64,000 bases of DNA from Paludibacter sp. (GCA_028710895.1 JAQTTH010000003.1:62001-126000), one strand, 5' to 3'. Positions 18,801-27,114 are shown, numbered from the stretch's first letter. The notes: generated by a model from the sequence alone, not told the origin. Translations and numbers: made by a program.

Positions 18801-20620
18801 TATTTAGCAGCGGTGAGTTTAATTTGGGAAAAATGACTTTTGCACGCACAGGTGATTTGACAGAAAGTTATCCAACAGCGAATGCCGGAACAGATATAAA
18901 AGTGATTTTACCGCTTACCTCTGCAACACTTGATGGTTCAGCAAGTACCGAATCTGCATCTAAAGTATTGACTTATCGTTGGCAGCAACTGTATGGTCCC
19001 ACAGTGGCCGTAATTTCTGATTCTACCAATGCAAAACCGGGTATTTCAGGACTTGCCGAAGGAATGTATAGCTTCCGGTTGACAGTACAAAATACAGATA
19101 TGGGAACTTCCACTGATGAAGTACTTGTGATGGTAACTTCTACAGCGAATGTGGCTCCTTCGGTATCACTGACTTCGCCCGCAAACGGTTCGACATTTAC
19201 AGAAGGAAAACCGATAACACTTTCGGCTAATGCAAGCGATTTCGACGGAACAATCGCGCAGGTTGATTTTTACCAGGGAACAACACTGATTTCGAGTACT
19301 ACAACTTCGCCATTCACAGCTACATGGAATCCTGTTGCAGGAAATTATGTAATCACAGCCAAAGCAACTGATAATGGTGGTGCAGTAAGTACATCGCAAG
19401 CTGCTAACGTAACTATTTCTCCATTAATGTCCTGTACAACAACTTCGACCGTTGCTACACAAGGTTCATTCAGTGTGGGCTACAAATGTACGTATGAAAC
19501 TGTGGGTACTGATGTGACTGTGACTTTTGAATTATTGGATGATAAACCCGGGGTAATAGCTTATTTATGGAAAGAAACACCTTTTGGGGAATCAGCCATG
19601 ACCAACGTAAGTGGAAAAATTTTCTCCACGACGATTGGTGGTCAAACTCCCGGTGCAACAATCAGTTATGCTTGCAAATTCGCATTCACAGGAGGTATGT
19701 CGGTAACAAAATACATGACTTATGTAGTAGGTACGAATTGCGGTAGCACAACTAATGATACCCAGGCACCAACCGGTTTCACGGCAACGCTAGGAGCTGT
19801 AACTGCCAATTCTGTTGAATTGTTGCTGAACGCCACCGACAACTCAGGAACAATCGTTTACAATGTGGCTTACGGATCAAATACAACAAGTACTTCCACT
19901 GCTTCAGGAACTCAAAAATCGTTGCTTATAACAGCACTGACAGCTGCTACTCCTTATACATTTAGCGTTACTGCCAGTGATCTTGCCGGGAATAAGGCTG
20001 CAAATAATCCGATTGTGATTTCGACTACAACCAGCGCAAACACTAATACCGATTGTGCAGGTACCGCATCTGAAGCATCACAAGGATTGTTCACAGTGGG
20101 TTATAAATATGGTTTTGCAACAACAGGAACAGATGTGGCTGTCAACTTTGAACTGCTCGACGATAAATCAGGTTTGGTAGCTTATCTCTGGAATTACACA
20201 TCCGGTTTTGCCGAAACTGCCATGACAAATTCGAGCGGAAAGAAGTTTACAAAAACTCTTACAGGGCAAACGGCTGGTTCGGTTATAAAAGTGGCTTGTA
20301 AATTTGCTTACGCAGGTGGTATGGTTGTAACGAAACAATTTTCATATACAGTGGGAAATAAATGCGATGGTACTGCAGTACAAGAAGTGATTGATAATCA
20401 ACCTTTTTTCTATCCAAATCCTGTTCAGAATGTTTTACACCTTGTTCTGGCTGAAGAAAATAATCGCTTCATGTTGCATGATGTTGTTGGAAATAAAATT
20501 TTCGATGAGCTTGTTCCTTCATCATACAGTTTTGACATGAGTGGCTTGAAATCAGGAATATATTTCCTTACAATTGAGAATTCACGGGGTATTCAGAATG
20601 GCAAAATCATCAAAAAATAA
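15860..20620 (+). CDS. Giant modular GH81 endo-beta-1,3-glucanase with T9SS domain
   Basis: The 1586-residue protein has a signal peptide (about 1-24) and a GH81 catalytic region (about 30-720). Family signatures include GLVVSYIP, TVRGEMKTL, DKQFHWGYF (Asp443, expected acid) and QESSSES (Glu518 and Glu522, one being the expected base). Accessory modules follow: Ig-like (about 756-835), CBM6-like (about 849-997; YDIFEGGKGQNITY, GWINEGEWLKYTV), PKD-like (about 1004-1093), Ig-like (about 1096-1188), Cys-containing module (about 1191-1294), FnIII-like (about 1299-1393), a second Cys-containing module (about 1398-1503) and a T9SS sorting domain (about 1513-1586). GH81 enzymes are inverting endo-beta-1,3-glucanases active on laminarin, curdlan and fungal or callose-type glucan. 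The many binding modules point to an insoluble substrate. Confidence 0.92.
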   Translation: MKKYICTLFAIILLIFLHAPVLNGQNISVGSGSYQTTFPGTDVAGRNAFPSGTPYLSGNAVGKPVPTSDWWSALVKNGTASNLFNYPYTMKTSTTGLVVSYIPTGVIDDLTPFLVGVTGLTTTKTTVSDYSDWTVTMDWNDGTHQFQATAGVAMPFLYFTKKSTDVAQVTVNSGTVVIADEMLICTNVKNGADFAVYAPTGSTWTQNGAVYTSTLNGKNYWSMAFIPLTATNVTTVANEYKKYAYVFPVKTTANYTFNESTSVLHTDFNVQTEVKEGTETNMLIGLLPHQWGHLAATSPIPDKYSYATVRGEMKTLAGNSFSVENTFHGILPTLPYVDNYSKGFVPTTLSNKIAELENSTMATWTDSYNEGQVFNQLMQTARIANEMGNIASRDKILSTIKIRLENWFKAENGEVAFLFYYNATWSSMIGYPAGYGQDNGLNDKQFHWGYFIQAAAFVAQFSPDWAAQFGGMVNMLVRDAAAYDRNDTMFPYLRNFSPYEGHSWVDGFANNPQGNNQESSSESMNFNAGLIQWGQVTGNKAIRDLGIYLYTTEQTGIEEYYLDIHQRNFPASQKYSLYSRVWANSNDNGTFWTADIAASYGIEMYPIQGGSLYLGQDTVYVKRLWDEIVANTGIASNQVNPNLWHDIMWEYLAFIDPAKAIDMYNSNPNREIKFGISDAQTYHWLHAMNALGRVDATITANYPIAAAFRLNGQVNYVAQNYSASPITVTFSTGYQLVVPAGKMVTSRDGNFTGTITSSFAQAFVGGSVKLTVATSGGTPSKVEFMDGTTSLGIATTAPYVFTATNLQLGTHNFYAKIYDAEKYNVTNAAQVLVGKELPYGGTASALPGTIEPGKYDIFEGGKGQNITYLDITSANLGDSRLDESVDVANNTAEGLTVGWINEGEWLKYTVNVSQSGLYSFAFRYASGNVNGGGPFRLELDGQPISGDITVPSTSTTVWTVWATKTVADIPLTAGQHILRVIFSSGEFNLGKMTFARTGDLTESYPTANAGTDIKVILPLTSATLDGSASTESASKVLTYRWQQLYGPTVAVISDSTNAKPGISGLAEGMYSFRLTVQNTDMGTSTDEVLVMVTSTANVAPSVSLTSPANGSTFTEGKPITLSANASDFDGTIAQVDFYQGTTLISSTTTSPFTATWNPVAGNYVITAKATDNGGAVSTSQAANVTISPLMSCTTTSTVATQGSFSVGYKCTYETVGTDVTVTFELLDDKPGVIAYLWKETPFGESAMTNVSGKIFSTTIGGQTPGATISYACKFAFTGGMSVTKYMTYVVGTNCGSTTNDTQAPTGFTATLGAVTANSVELLLNATDNSGTIVYNVAYGSNTTSTSTASGTQKSLLITALTAATPYTFSVTASDLAGNKAANNPIVISTTTSANTNTDCAGTASEASQGLFTVGYKYGFATTGTDVAVNFELLDDKSGLVAYLWNYTSGFAETAMTNSSGKKFTKTLTGQTAGSVIKVACKFAYAGGMVVTKQFSYTVGNKCDGTAVQEVIDNQPFFYPNPVQNVLHLVLAEENNRFMLHDVVGNKIFDELVPSSYSFDMSGLKSGIYFLTIENSRGIQNGKIIKK

Positions 20621-20647
20621 TTCATAAACTATTTAATCTGGAATAAA

Positions 20648-22000
20648 ATGGAAAAAATGGCAACGAAATTATCTTTCAAAGAAAAAGTTGGATACAGTTT
20701 GGGCGACACTGCTTCGCACTTCGTATGGGACATGGTCGGATTTTGGCTTTTGTTTTTCTACACCGATGTTTACGGCATTTCCGCTGCAGCTGCTGGAACA
20801 ATTATGTTGGTTGCCCGCTTTTGGGACATGGCTATTGACCCGATTATTGGTGTTGTTTCCGACCGCACAAATACCCGTTGGGGGAAATTCCGCCCGTACA
20901 TTTTGTTTGGAGCCATTCCATATGCAATTCTGGCAATTCTGACATTTACTACTCCCAATTTAGGTGAAGTAGGAAAGATTATTTACGCCGGAGCTACTTA
21001 TGTGCTTCTGATGACAGCTTATGCGTTTATAAATCTGCCATATTCGGCGTTGGGAGCGGTTATGACCGACGATACTTACGAACGTGCAGGATTGAACACT
21101 TATCGCTTTATTGCAGGTTTTAGCGGACAATTTATCGTTACCGGTCTGGCTTTGACGTTGGCTAATTTCTTTGGTCATGGCAATAAAGCACAAGGATTTC
21201 AATATACTGTGTTTCTGTTTGCTGCTTTGAGTTTGGTTTTCTTTTTCATTACGTTCCAAAGTACCAAAGAACGGGTTCAGCCACCAAAAGCGCAGAAAAA
21301 TTCTCTGAAAGAAGATGTTGGAAATCTGTTTAAAAATCAGGCCTGGGTAATTTTGGCGTTGGTTGGTATTATTTCGTTTATCATGTTTGCCATGCAAAAC
21401 GCCGCCATTGCTTATTATTTCAAGTATTATCTGGGCAAGGAAGACAATGTACAACTCTTTAATGTGATTGGAACAGTTGCACTTATCGTGGCTCTTCCAT
21501 TGTCGAAACCATTGGCAAAGCGCTTTGGAAACAAGAACGTTTTTATTGGTAGTTCATTGATTTCCGGTTTGTTCTTTATTCTGATTTATATGGCTCGTGT
21601 GCAGGATATTTATACAATTTATGCGTTTAATATAATTGCCAAAATGGCTTATGCACCCGCTGTTCCACTTCTTTGGACTATGATTGCTGATTCGGCCGAT
21701 TATGGTGAATGGAAAACCGGTCGCCGCTCAACGGGCTTGTATTTCTCCGCTGCCGTTTTTGCTCAAAAAGCAGGTTGGGGTATTGGCGCCGCCATTGCCG
21801 GTTGGATTCTGACGCTATCTCAATTTGTGCCAAACGTAGCGCAAACCGATACAGCCATTACCGGAATTAAGCTGTTGGTGTCGGTCATTCCGGGTATTTT
21901 ATATATGTCGTGTGCCATTTTCATGATTTTCTATAAAATCGACTCGAAAACAACCGATTTGATGAAAAAAGATTTAGATGCAAAACGCGCATTAGAATAG
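20648..22000 (+). CDS. GPH-family (MFS) sugar:cation symporter
   Basis: The 450-residue protein has about twelve hydrophobic segments and begins with KLSFKEKVGYSLGDTASHF, the typical opening of the glycoside-pentoside-hexuronide (MelB/XynB-like) family. The first cytoplasmic loop motif DPIIGVVSDRTNTRWGKFRP follows (residues 64-83). It should carry the imported gluco-oligosaccharides across the inner membrane with a cation. It sits between the GH81 gene and the phosphorylase gene, which fits uptake of intact oligosaccharides for intracellular phosphorolysis. The second Met (residue 4) is an alternative start. Confidence 0.92.
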   Translation: MEKMATKLSFKEKVGYSLGDTASHFVWDMVGFWLLFFYTDVYGISAAAAGTIMLVARFWDMAIDPIIGVVSDRTNTRWGKFRPYILFGAIPYAILAILTFTTPNLGEVGKIIYAGATYVLLMTAYAFINLPYSALGAVMTDDTYERAGLNTYRFIAGFSGQFIVTGLALTLANFFGHGNKAQGFQYTVFLFAALSLVFFFITFQSTKERVQPPKAQKNSLKEDVGNLFKNQAWVILALVGIISFIMFAMQNAAIAYYFKYYLGKEDNVQLFNVIGTVALIVALPLSKPLAKRFGNKNVFIGSSLISGLFFILIYMARVQDIYTIYAFNIIAKMAYAPAVPLLWTMIADSADYGEWKTGRRSTGLYFSAAVFAQKAGWGIGAAIAGWILTLSQFVPNVAQTDTAITGIKLLVSVIPGILYMSCAIFMIFYKIDSKTTDLMKKDLDAKRALE

Positions 22001-22018
22001 GAATCGTTTTCGAACCTC

Positions 22019-22067
22019 AATAGAAACAATCGGCTTTGTATTTGCTATTGTTTCTATTGCTGTTTTT
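22019..22067 (+). terminator. Hairpin after the symporter gene
   Basis: A perfect 12-bp stem (22019-22030 with 22047-22058) with a 16-base loop is followed after three bases by T5. It may partly terminate transcription ahead of the phosphorylase gene. Confidence 0.5.
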
Positions 22068-22088
22068 ATATCTTTAATTATTTAGAAT

Positions 22089-25000
22089 ATGAACAACTTT
22101 TTTATTGGAAATAATCCGGTGATTGCCGGAAAACAAGATGTTGATGGGCAATTTGTCCTGATTGGCGATGAAAAATATTATCAGATAAAAAATTACGACT
22201 CAATGCAGCCGTTTTTTATCAGTCTGGCAAGTGATTCCAACCATTGGATGTACATTTCCAGTACAGGTGGGCTAACGGCAGGTCGTAAAAATCCGGATAC
22301 TGCACTTTTCCCGTATTATACCGACGATAAAATCAATGAATCTGCCGAGATTACTGGTAGTAAAACTATTTTACATGTTACAAAAGGGGAAACACGCTTC
22401 TTGTGGGAACCGTTTTCGGACAGAAACATGGGAACTTACAGGTTTGAACGTTCTATTGCCAAAAGTACAATCGGAAATAAGTTAGTTTTCACGGAAAAGA
22501 ACCTTGATTTAGGGTTGACTTTTAGCTATGCCTGGATGAACGCCGACGATTTTGGTTGGGTGAGAAGGAGTAGCCTTACAAACGATAATGACGCTAAAGT
22601 CGAAGTGTATCTGGTTGATGGATTACAAAATATTTTGCCTTCAGGAATCGACCGATTGACTCAGAATACTTTTTCGACTTTGGTGGATGGATATAAGAAA
22701 ACCGAATTGGTTGAAACTGCGGGTTTAGCTCTTTTTCGCATGGAATCTATCCTCGTGGACAGGGCTGAGCCGAGCGAGTCGCTTCGGGCTAATACAGTTT
22801 GGAGCTATGGTTTGGAGAATGCTGATTATTTATTGAGTTCACGTCAACTTAATATCCTTAGAAGCGGCGAAAAAGCTCAACCGGAAACGGAGGCCAAAGG
22901 TGTTCGTGGAGCATTTTTTACCTCTTCTGACTTGACTTTGAATGCTGCTGAAACAAAAGAATGGTATTTCGTTGCCGAAGTGGGGCAGGATGTGTCAGCA
23001 ATAAATGATTTAGCCGATTTTATTCAGCATACTGATAATATTCCCACCGTTTTGGAGCAAAATATTGCCAAAGGAACGGAGGCACTGAAGAACATTGTGG
23101 CGCAAGCCGATGGTATTCAACTAACAGCTGACGAAAATGGGATGGCGCGTCATTTTTCTAACGTACTTTTCAATACTATGCGTGGCGGTATTTATAGCGA
23201 AAATTACACCATTCACACTTCGTTTTTTGCCAAGCACATTCAGCATTTCAATACAAAATGTTGGGAACAATATGCCGGATTTTTGTCGGCTTTGCCTGCA
23301 ACAATTGAATACAGAGAACTCGATAAACTCATTCAGCAGCACGATGATGCCAATTTGTATCGTTTGTTTCTGGAGTATCTGCCACTTACATTCAGTCGTC
23401 GGCATGGCGACCCTAGTCGTCCGTGGAACTTGTTCAATATCAACATAAAAGACGAAAATGGCGATAAACTGTTGTCGTATCAGGGTAACTGGCGCGATAT
23501 TTTCCAAAACTGGGAAGCACTTTCGTTATCATATCCGGCTTATATAAATGGCATTATCGCTAAATTTCTGAATGCCACCACTGCTGATGGTTACAATCCT
23601 TACAAAGTGACCAACGAAGGCATCGAATGGGAAGTGATAGAACCTGAAAATCCGTGGTCGAACATTGGTTATTGGGGCGACCATCAGATCATTTATTTGC
23701 TGAAGCTCCTGGAGGTTTCGCAAAATCATTATCCTGAAAGTCTCGTTTCGTGGCTCGACAAAGACCTTTTCGCATATGCTAATGTGCCATATCGCCTGAA
23801 AACGTATGATGAGATTGTAGCAAGTCCGAAAAATTCCATTCGATTCGATGATAAGCTTCATCAGCATATCGAAAAACTGGAAAAAACCTACGGAGCAGAT
23901 GCCAAACTTGTTTTGAATGCGAATGGCGAAGTGATGTTGGTAAGTTTTACAGAAAAACTGCTTGCTACTTTACTGGCAAAACTCAGCAATTTTATCCCCG
24001 AAGCCGGTATTTGGATGAACACACTCCGTCCGGAATGGAACGATGCCAATAATGCGTTGGTTGGAACTGGAGCATCTATGGTGACACTGTTTTACATGCG
24101 TCGTTTTGTCGCGTTTTTGCAGGACCTATTTCAAAAATCGGACAATGAGAATTTCATGATTTCTACTGAAATATCCGGTTTTTTTGAAGCTATAAATACT
24201 TCACTGATTGAGAATTCATTTTTACTCGAAAAAGGGTTTGATAACCAACAGCGGCGAATGGTGGCTGACGAACTCGGAATAGCCGGAAGTAATTATCGCA
24301 AGCTTATTTATCAAGGTTTTTCAGGAAAAAAAGAGCGGGCTTCGAAGTCCGACATATTAGCTTTCTTAGCGCTTACGCAGGATTATCTCGACCAATCTAT
24401 TGCCGCAAACAAACGAGCTGATAACATGTATCATGCGTATAATCTGGTTAGTTTTTCCGAAAACAGTGTGGCGGTTCGGCATTTGTACGAAATGCTCGAA
24501 GGGCAGGTGGCAGTTTTGACTTCCGGTAAACTTTCGCCAACTGAAGTTGTTGATTTGCTGGATTCTTTACGTGCCAGTTCGTTGTATAGGGCTGACCAGA
24601 ACAGCTATATTCTATATCCAAATAAAAAATTGCCATCGTTGTTGGATAAAAACAACATTGATGAAGCTGATATAAAATGCATAAAGTTATTGACTGATTT
24701 GGTTGCGAAAGGCGACAAACGAATTGTTACAACCGACAAGAAAGGGCAATATCATTTTAATGCATCGTTTAACAATGCCGGATTTTTGAAGGATGCGCTC
24801 TCGAAATTAAAAGTCGAAGGCCGCTTTGATGTTGCGGAAGAAGATATTAAAGCTATTGAGGCAGTTTATGAGCAGATTTTCGATCATCAGTCGTTTACGG
24901 GTCGCTCAGGGACTTTCTACAAATACGAAGGTTTGGGTTGCATCTATTGGCACATGGTTTCCAAACTATTGCTTGCTATTGGTGAAAATATCAAATCGGC

Positions 25001-25484
25001 TTCAGAACAATCAGCCGATAAAGCTATCATTGAAAGACTAAAAAATCATTATTTTGATGTAAAAGCGGGTATTGGAGCGCATAAGTCACCGGCACTTTAT
25101 GGCTCATTTCCATTCGATCCGTACTCTCACACTCCCACTATGGCTGGCGTTCAGCAACCTGGCATGACCGGACAGGTAAAAGAAGACATTATCAGTCGCT
25201 TTTATGAACTTGGTGTTCAGGTTGAAAACGGATGTCTGACTATAAATCCAACAATTTTGAAAACAGATGAATTTATTTGCACAGCAAGTGAAACTTCTTG
25301 GTTGTCATTTAGTTATTGTTCCATTCCATTTGTGTATGAATTGAGCGAAAAAGCAGGAATTGAAGTGATTTATGCCAATGGAAAAATAGAAAAACAAACC
25401 GGATATATGTTGAACAGACTTCAGAGTCAGGCAGTTTTCAATAGAGATAGTGGCATTACTCAAATTTTAGTTCATATAAAATAG
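22089..25484 (+). CDS. GH94/GH149-like beta-1,3-gluco-oligosaccharide phosphorylase
   Basis: The 1131-residue protein has no signal peptide, so it is cytoplasmic. The N-terminal beta-sandwich (about 1-300; FISLASDSNHWMYISSTGGL, LGLTFSYAWMNADDFGW) and the (alpha/alpha)6 barrel containing YQGNWRDIFQNWEAL match inverting disaccharide and oligosaccharide phosphorylases. Asp470 in that motif is the expected general acid. A length above 1100 fits the beta-1,3-glucan phosphorylase families GH149 or GH161 better than GH94 (about 800), and the locus supports this. The expected reaction is phosphorolysis of beta-1,3-oligoglucans to alpha-glucose-1-phosphate plus a shortened chain, saving ATP. The choice between GH149 and GH161 cannot be made by eye. 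Confidence 0.82.
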   Translation: MNNFFIGNNPVIAGKQDVDGQFVLIGDEKYYQIKNYDSMQPFFISLASDSNHWMYISSTGGLTAGRKNPDTALFPYYTDDKINESAEITGSKTILHVTKGETRFLWEPFSDRNMGTYRFERSIAKSTIGNKLVFTEKNLDLGLTFSYAWMNADDFGWVRRSSLTNDNDAKVEVYLVDGLQNILPSGIDRLTQNTFSTLVDGYKKTELVETAGLALFRMESILVDRAEPSESLRANTVWSYGLENADYLLSSRQLNILRSGEKAQPETEAKGVRGAFFTSSDLTLNAAETKEWYFVAEVGQDVSAINDLADFIQHTDNIPTVLEQNIAKGTEALKNIVAQADGIQLTADENGMARHFSNVLFNTMRGGIYSENYTIHTSFFAKHIQHFNTKCWEQYAGFLSALPATIEYRELDKLIQQHDDANLYRLFLEYLPLTFSRRHGDPSRPWNLFNINIKDENGDKLLSYQGNWRDIFQNWEALSLSYPAYINGIIAKFLNATTADGYNPYKVTNEGIEWEVIEPENPWSNIGYWGDHQIIYLLKLLEVSQNHYPESLVSWLDKDLFAYANVPYRLKTYDEIVASPKNSIRFDDKLHQHIEKLEKTYGADAKLVLNANGEVMLVSFTEKLLATLLAKLSNFIPEAGIWMNTLRPEWNDANNALVGTGASMVTLFYMRRFVAFLQDLFQKSDNENFMISTEISGFFEAINTSLIENSFLLEKGFDNQQRRMVADELGIAGSNYRKLIYQGFSGKKERASKSDILAFLALTQDYLDQSIAANKRADNMYHAYNLVSFSENSVAVRHLYEMLEGQVAVLTSGKLSPTEVVDLLDSLRASSLYRADQNSYILYPNKKLPSLLDKNNIDEADIKCIKLLTDLVAKGDKRIVTTDKKGQYHFNASFNNAGFLKDALSKLKVEGRFDVAEEDIKAIEAVYEQIFDHQSFTGRSGTFYKYEGLGCIYWHMVSKLLLAIGENIKSASEQSADKAIIERLKNHYFDVKAGIGAHKSPALYGSFPFDPYSHTPTMAGVQQPGMTGQVKEDIISRFYELGVQVENGCLTINPTILKTDEFICTASETSWLSFSYCSIPFVYELSEKAGIEVIYANGKIEKQTGYMLNRLQSQAVFNRDSGITQILVHIK

Positions 25485-25512
25485 TAAGCTTAATAACTCA
25501 TTTTAAATATAT

Positions 25513-25549
25513 AAAATGGCTTTTCCTGTGTATGGAGGAGCCATTTTTT
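25513..25549 (+). terminator. Terminator of the beta-glucan locus
   Basis: A perfect 9-bp stem (25513-25521 with 25539-25547) runs into a T6 tract 55 bases after the end of the phosphorylase gene. It closes the polysaccharide locus. Confidence 0.7.
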
Positions 25550-25576
25550 ACAACATAAAATACCTAAAACATGCTA

Positions 25577-25607
25577 TTGTGCGGTTAATTATAAAGGGCT
25601 TACTTTG
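25577..25607 (+). promoter_or_regulatory. Promoter with Bacteroidetes-type -33/-7 spacing
   Basis: TTG at 25577-25579 and TTACTTTG at 25600-25607 (one mismatch to TAnnTTTG) are separated by 20 bases, the spacing expected for the Bacteroidetes primary sigma factor. Transcription would start near 25613, about 177 bases before the hemerythrin start codon. Confidence 0.5.
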
Positions 25608-25612
25608 CAGCA

Positions 25613-25695
25613 GAAAATTTATCCCATTTTTAGTTTGAATTAATTAGTAGAAATTTATGTCGGAACACTTCAGGCCATTTGTGTTCCGACATTCT
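25613..25695 (+). ncRNA. Candidate small RNA or structured 5' leader
   Basis: Downstream of the promoter at 25577-25607 a perfect 12-bp stem (25657-25668 with 25681-25692) encloses a 12-base loop containing TTCAGGCCATTT. It is either the 3' hairpin of a short RNA of about 80 bases or a structured leader of the hemerythrin mRNA. No RNA family is recognised and no long T-tract follows. Confidence 0.25.
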
Positions 25696-25789
25696 ATTTC
25701 GGTCGTTTCATGGCAGATTAGAAACAAATCAAATTGTCCGCGTGTTATAGTTCTACATTATTTTACGTGTTTGAAAATTATACTCAATT

Positions 25790-26497
25790 ATGCAACAACA
25801 ACATAAATTCTCGGCAAACGAGAAAATGACGAATTTAATCAAAGAAGATCATACTTTATTGCTGGTTATTAGCCGTTTTGGCCTTTCGTTGGGCTTTGGC
25901 AACAAAACGGTCAAAGAAGTGTGTGATTCAAATGGTATCGACTGCGAAACTTTTTTGGCTGTTGTAAACTTCCTTTCGGAAAGTAATTTCGAAGTTGAAA
26001 CCCTGAATGAGAATCTGGATTTGAAATCGGTTATCAATTATCTGCAGAATGCTCACAGCTATTTTATCGATTTTAAGCTTCCTGCTATACGATCCAAGTT
26101 GTTGCAAGCTGTTGAAACACCCGAACAAACATTGCCTTATGGCGAAATTTTCCTGAAATTTTTCGATGAATATGTGTTGGAAGTAAAAAAACACATGGCT
26201 TACGAAAATAAAGTCGTGTTCCCATACGTGCTTAATTTGCTGAATGGTAAAGCGGATGAAGGCTACAGTATTTCGGTATTCGAGGACAGGCACAACGAAA
26301 TTGATTCAAGGCTGGTGGAACTAAAAAACATTCTGATTCGCTATTTCCCGTCGAAGGGTAGTAATCACTTGTTGACTGAAGTATTGTTTGATATTTTATC
26401 GTGTGAAAAAGATTTGGCTTCGCACAATCAGGTGGAAGATTACCTGTTTGCGCCGGCAATAGAAGTTGTAGAACAAAAATACAGAACTGCCAAATGA
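25790..26497 (+). CDS. RIC/ScdA-like di-iron hemerythrin-domain protein
   Basis: In this 235-residue cytoplasmic protein the N-terminal part (about 15-65; LLLVISRFGLSLGFGNKTVKEVC) matches the ScdA N-terminal domain. The rest (about 80-230) is a hemerythrin-like four-helix bundle with His/Glu metal-ligand segments HSYFIDFKLPAI, KHMAYENKVVFPYV, DRHNEID and SHNQVEDYLFAP. Proteins of this type (RIC, YtfE, ScdA) repair iron-sulfur centres after nitric oxide or oxidative damage or store iron. Its stop codon overlaps the start of the next regulator gene (ATGA), so the two are co-translated. ATG at 25826 (MTNLIKED) is a credible alternative start. Confidence 0.82.
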   Translation: MQQQHKFSANEKMTNLIKEDHTLLLVISRFGLSLGFGNKTVKEVCDSNGIDCETFLAVVNFLSESNFEVETLNENLDLKSVINYLQNAHSYFIDFKLPAIRSKLLQAVETPEQTLPYGEIFLKFFDEYVLEVKKHMAYENKVVFPYVLNLLNGKADEGYSISVFEDRHNEIDSRLVELKNILIRYFPSKGSNHLLTEVLFDILSCEKDLASHNQVEDYLFAPAIEVVEQKYRTAK

Positions 26498-27108
26498 ACG
26501 ACGAAACACTTAAAATAGTAATAGCTGACCCCTCGATAATTCTACGAAGTGGACTTACTGTTGCGTTGAAACGCATTTCAGGTTTTCGTATTCAAACCTT
26601 TGAAATTAGTTCTATTGACACCCTTAATGGTTATTTAAGGCTTCATAAACCGGATATTTTGATTGTCAATCCTGTGTTTTGGGGGTACTTTGATATATCG
26701 AAGCTAAAAGAAGAAGCTTCTAATCCCGAACTGAAATGCTTGGCGCTGCTCAATTCGGCTATCGATGAAAACTTATTGCGGAACTATGATGATGTGATAC
26801 ACATTTACGACAGTGTGGATCAATTGAAAGCAAAACTGGAAAAGTTGTTTGACTCTGAAAATGAGGAAGTTTCGGAAGATACAAGCACACTAAGTTCCCG
26901 TGAAAAGGAAATTATTGTTTGCGTTGTCAAGGGTTTGACTAACAAGGAAATTGCTCAGGATCTTTTTCTATCAACCCATACAGTTATCTCGCATCGACGC
27001 AATATTGCCCGCAAACTGGAGATTCACAGTACTGCCGGTTTAACTATTTACGCAATCGTAAACAAGTTGGTGGAATTGGACGAAATAAAACGGAGCAAAG
27101 TCCTTTAA
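26494..27108 (+). CDS. LuxR/NarL-type regulator with degenerate receiver domain
   Basis: This 204-residue protein has a receiver-like domain (about 6-120) joined to a LuxR helix-turn-helix (about 140-200; LSSREKEIIVCVVKGLTNKE, THTVISHRRNIARKL). At the position where the phosphoacceptor Asp is expected (PDILIVNP, residues 53-60) there is Asn59. Only one of the acidic-pocket residues is clear (Asp12 in IVIADPS). It is therefore probably not controlled by phosphorylation. Because it overlaps the hemerythrin-domain gene by 4 bases, the metal protein may act as its sensor partner, for example for oxygen, NO or iron. This is inference. No histidine kinase gene lies next to it. Confidence 0.85.
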   Translation: MNDETLKIVIADPSIILRSGLTVALKRISGFRIQTFEISSIDTLNGYLRLHKPDILIVNPVFWGYFDISKLKEEASNPELKCLALLNSAIDENLLRNYDDVIHIYDSVDQLKAKLEKLFDSENEEVSEDTSTLSSREKEIIVCVVKGLTNKEIAQDLFLSTHTVISHRRNIARKLEIHSTAGLTIYAIVNKLVELDEIKRSKVL

Positions 27109-27114
27109 TCTGTC

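Larger units (their letters stand above)
25485..25789 (+). promoter_or_regulatory. Intergenic region after the glucan locus
   Basis: These 305 bases hold no protein gene. In order they contain the terminator of the glucan locus (25513-25549), a good promoter (25577-25607), a strong 12-bp hairpin without a clear T-tract (25657-25692) and about 97 bases leading to the hemerythrin gene. Each is listed separately. Confidence 0.6.

Noticed and set aside
20960-21454. 164-codon antisense frame within the symporter gene
   Set aside because: Shadow of a real membrane-protein gene; no start context or recognisable product.
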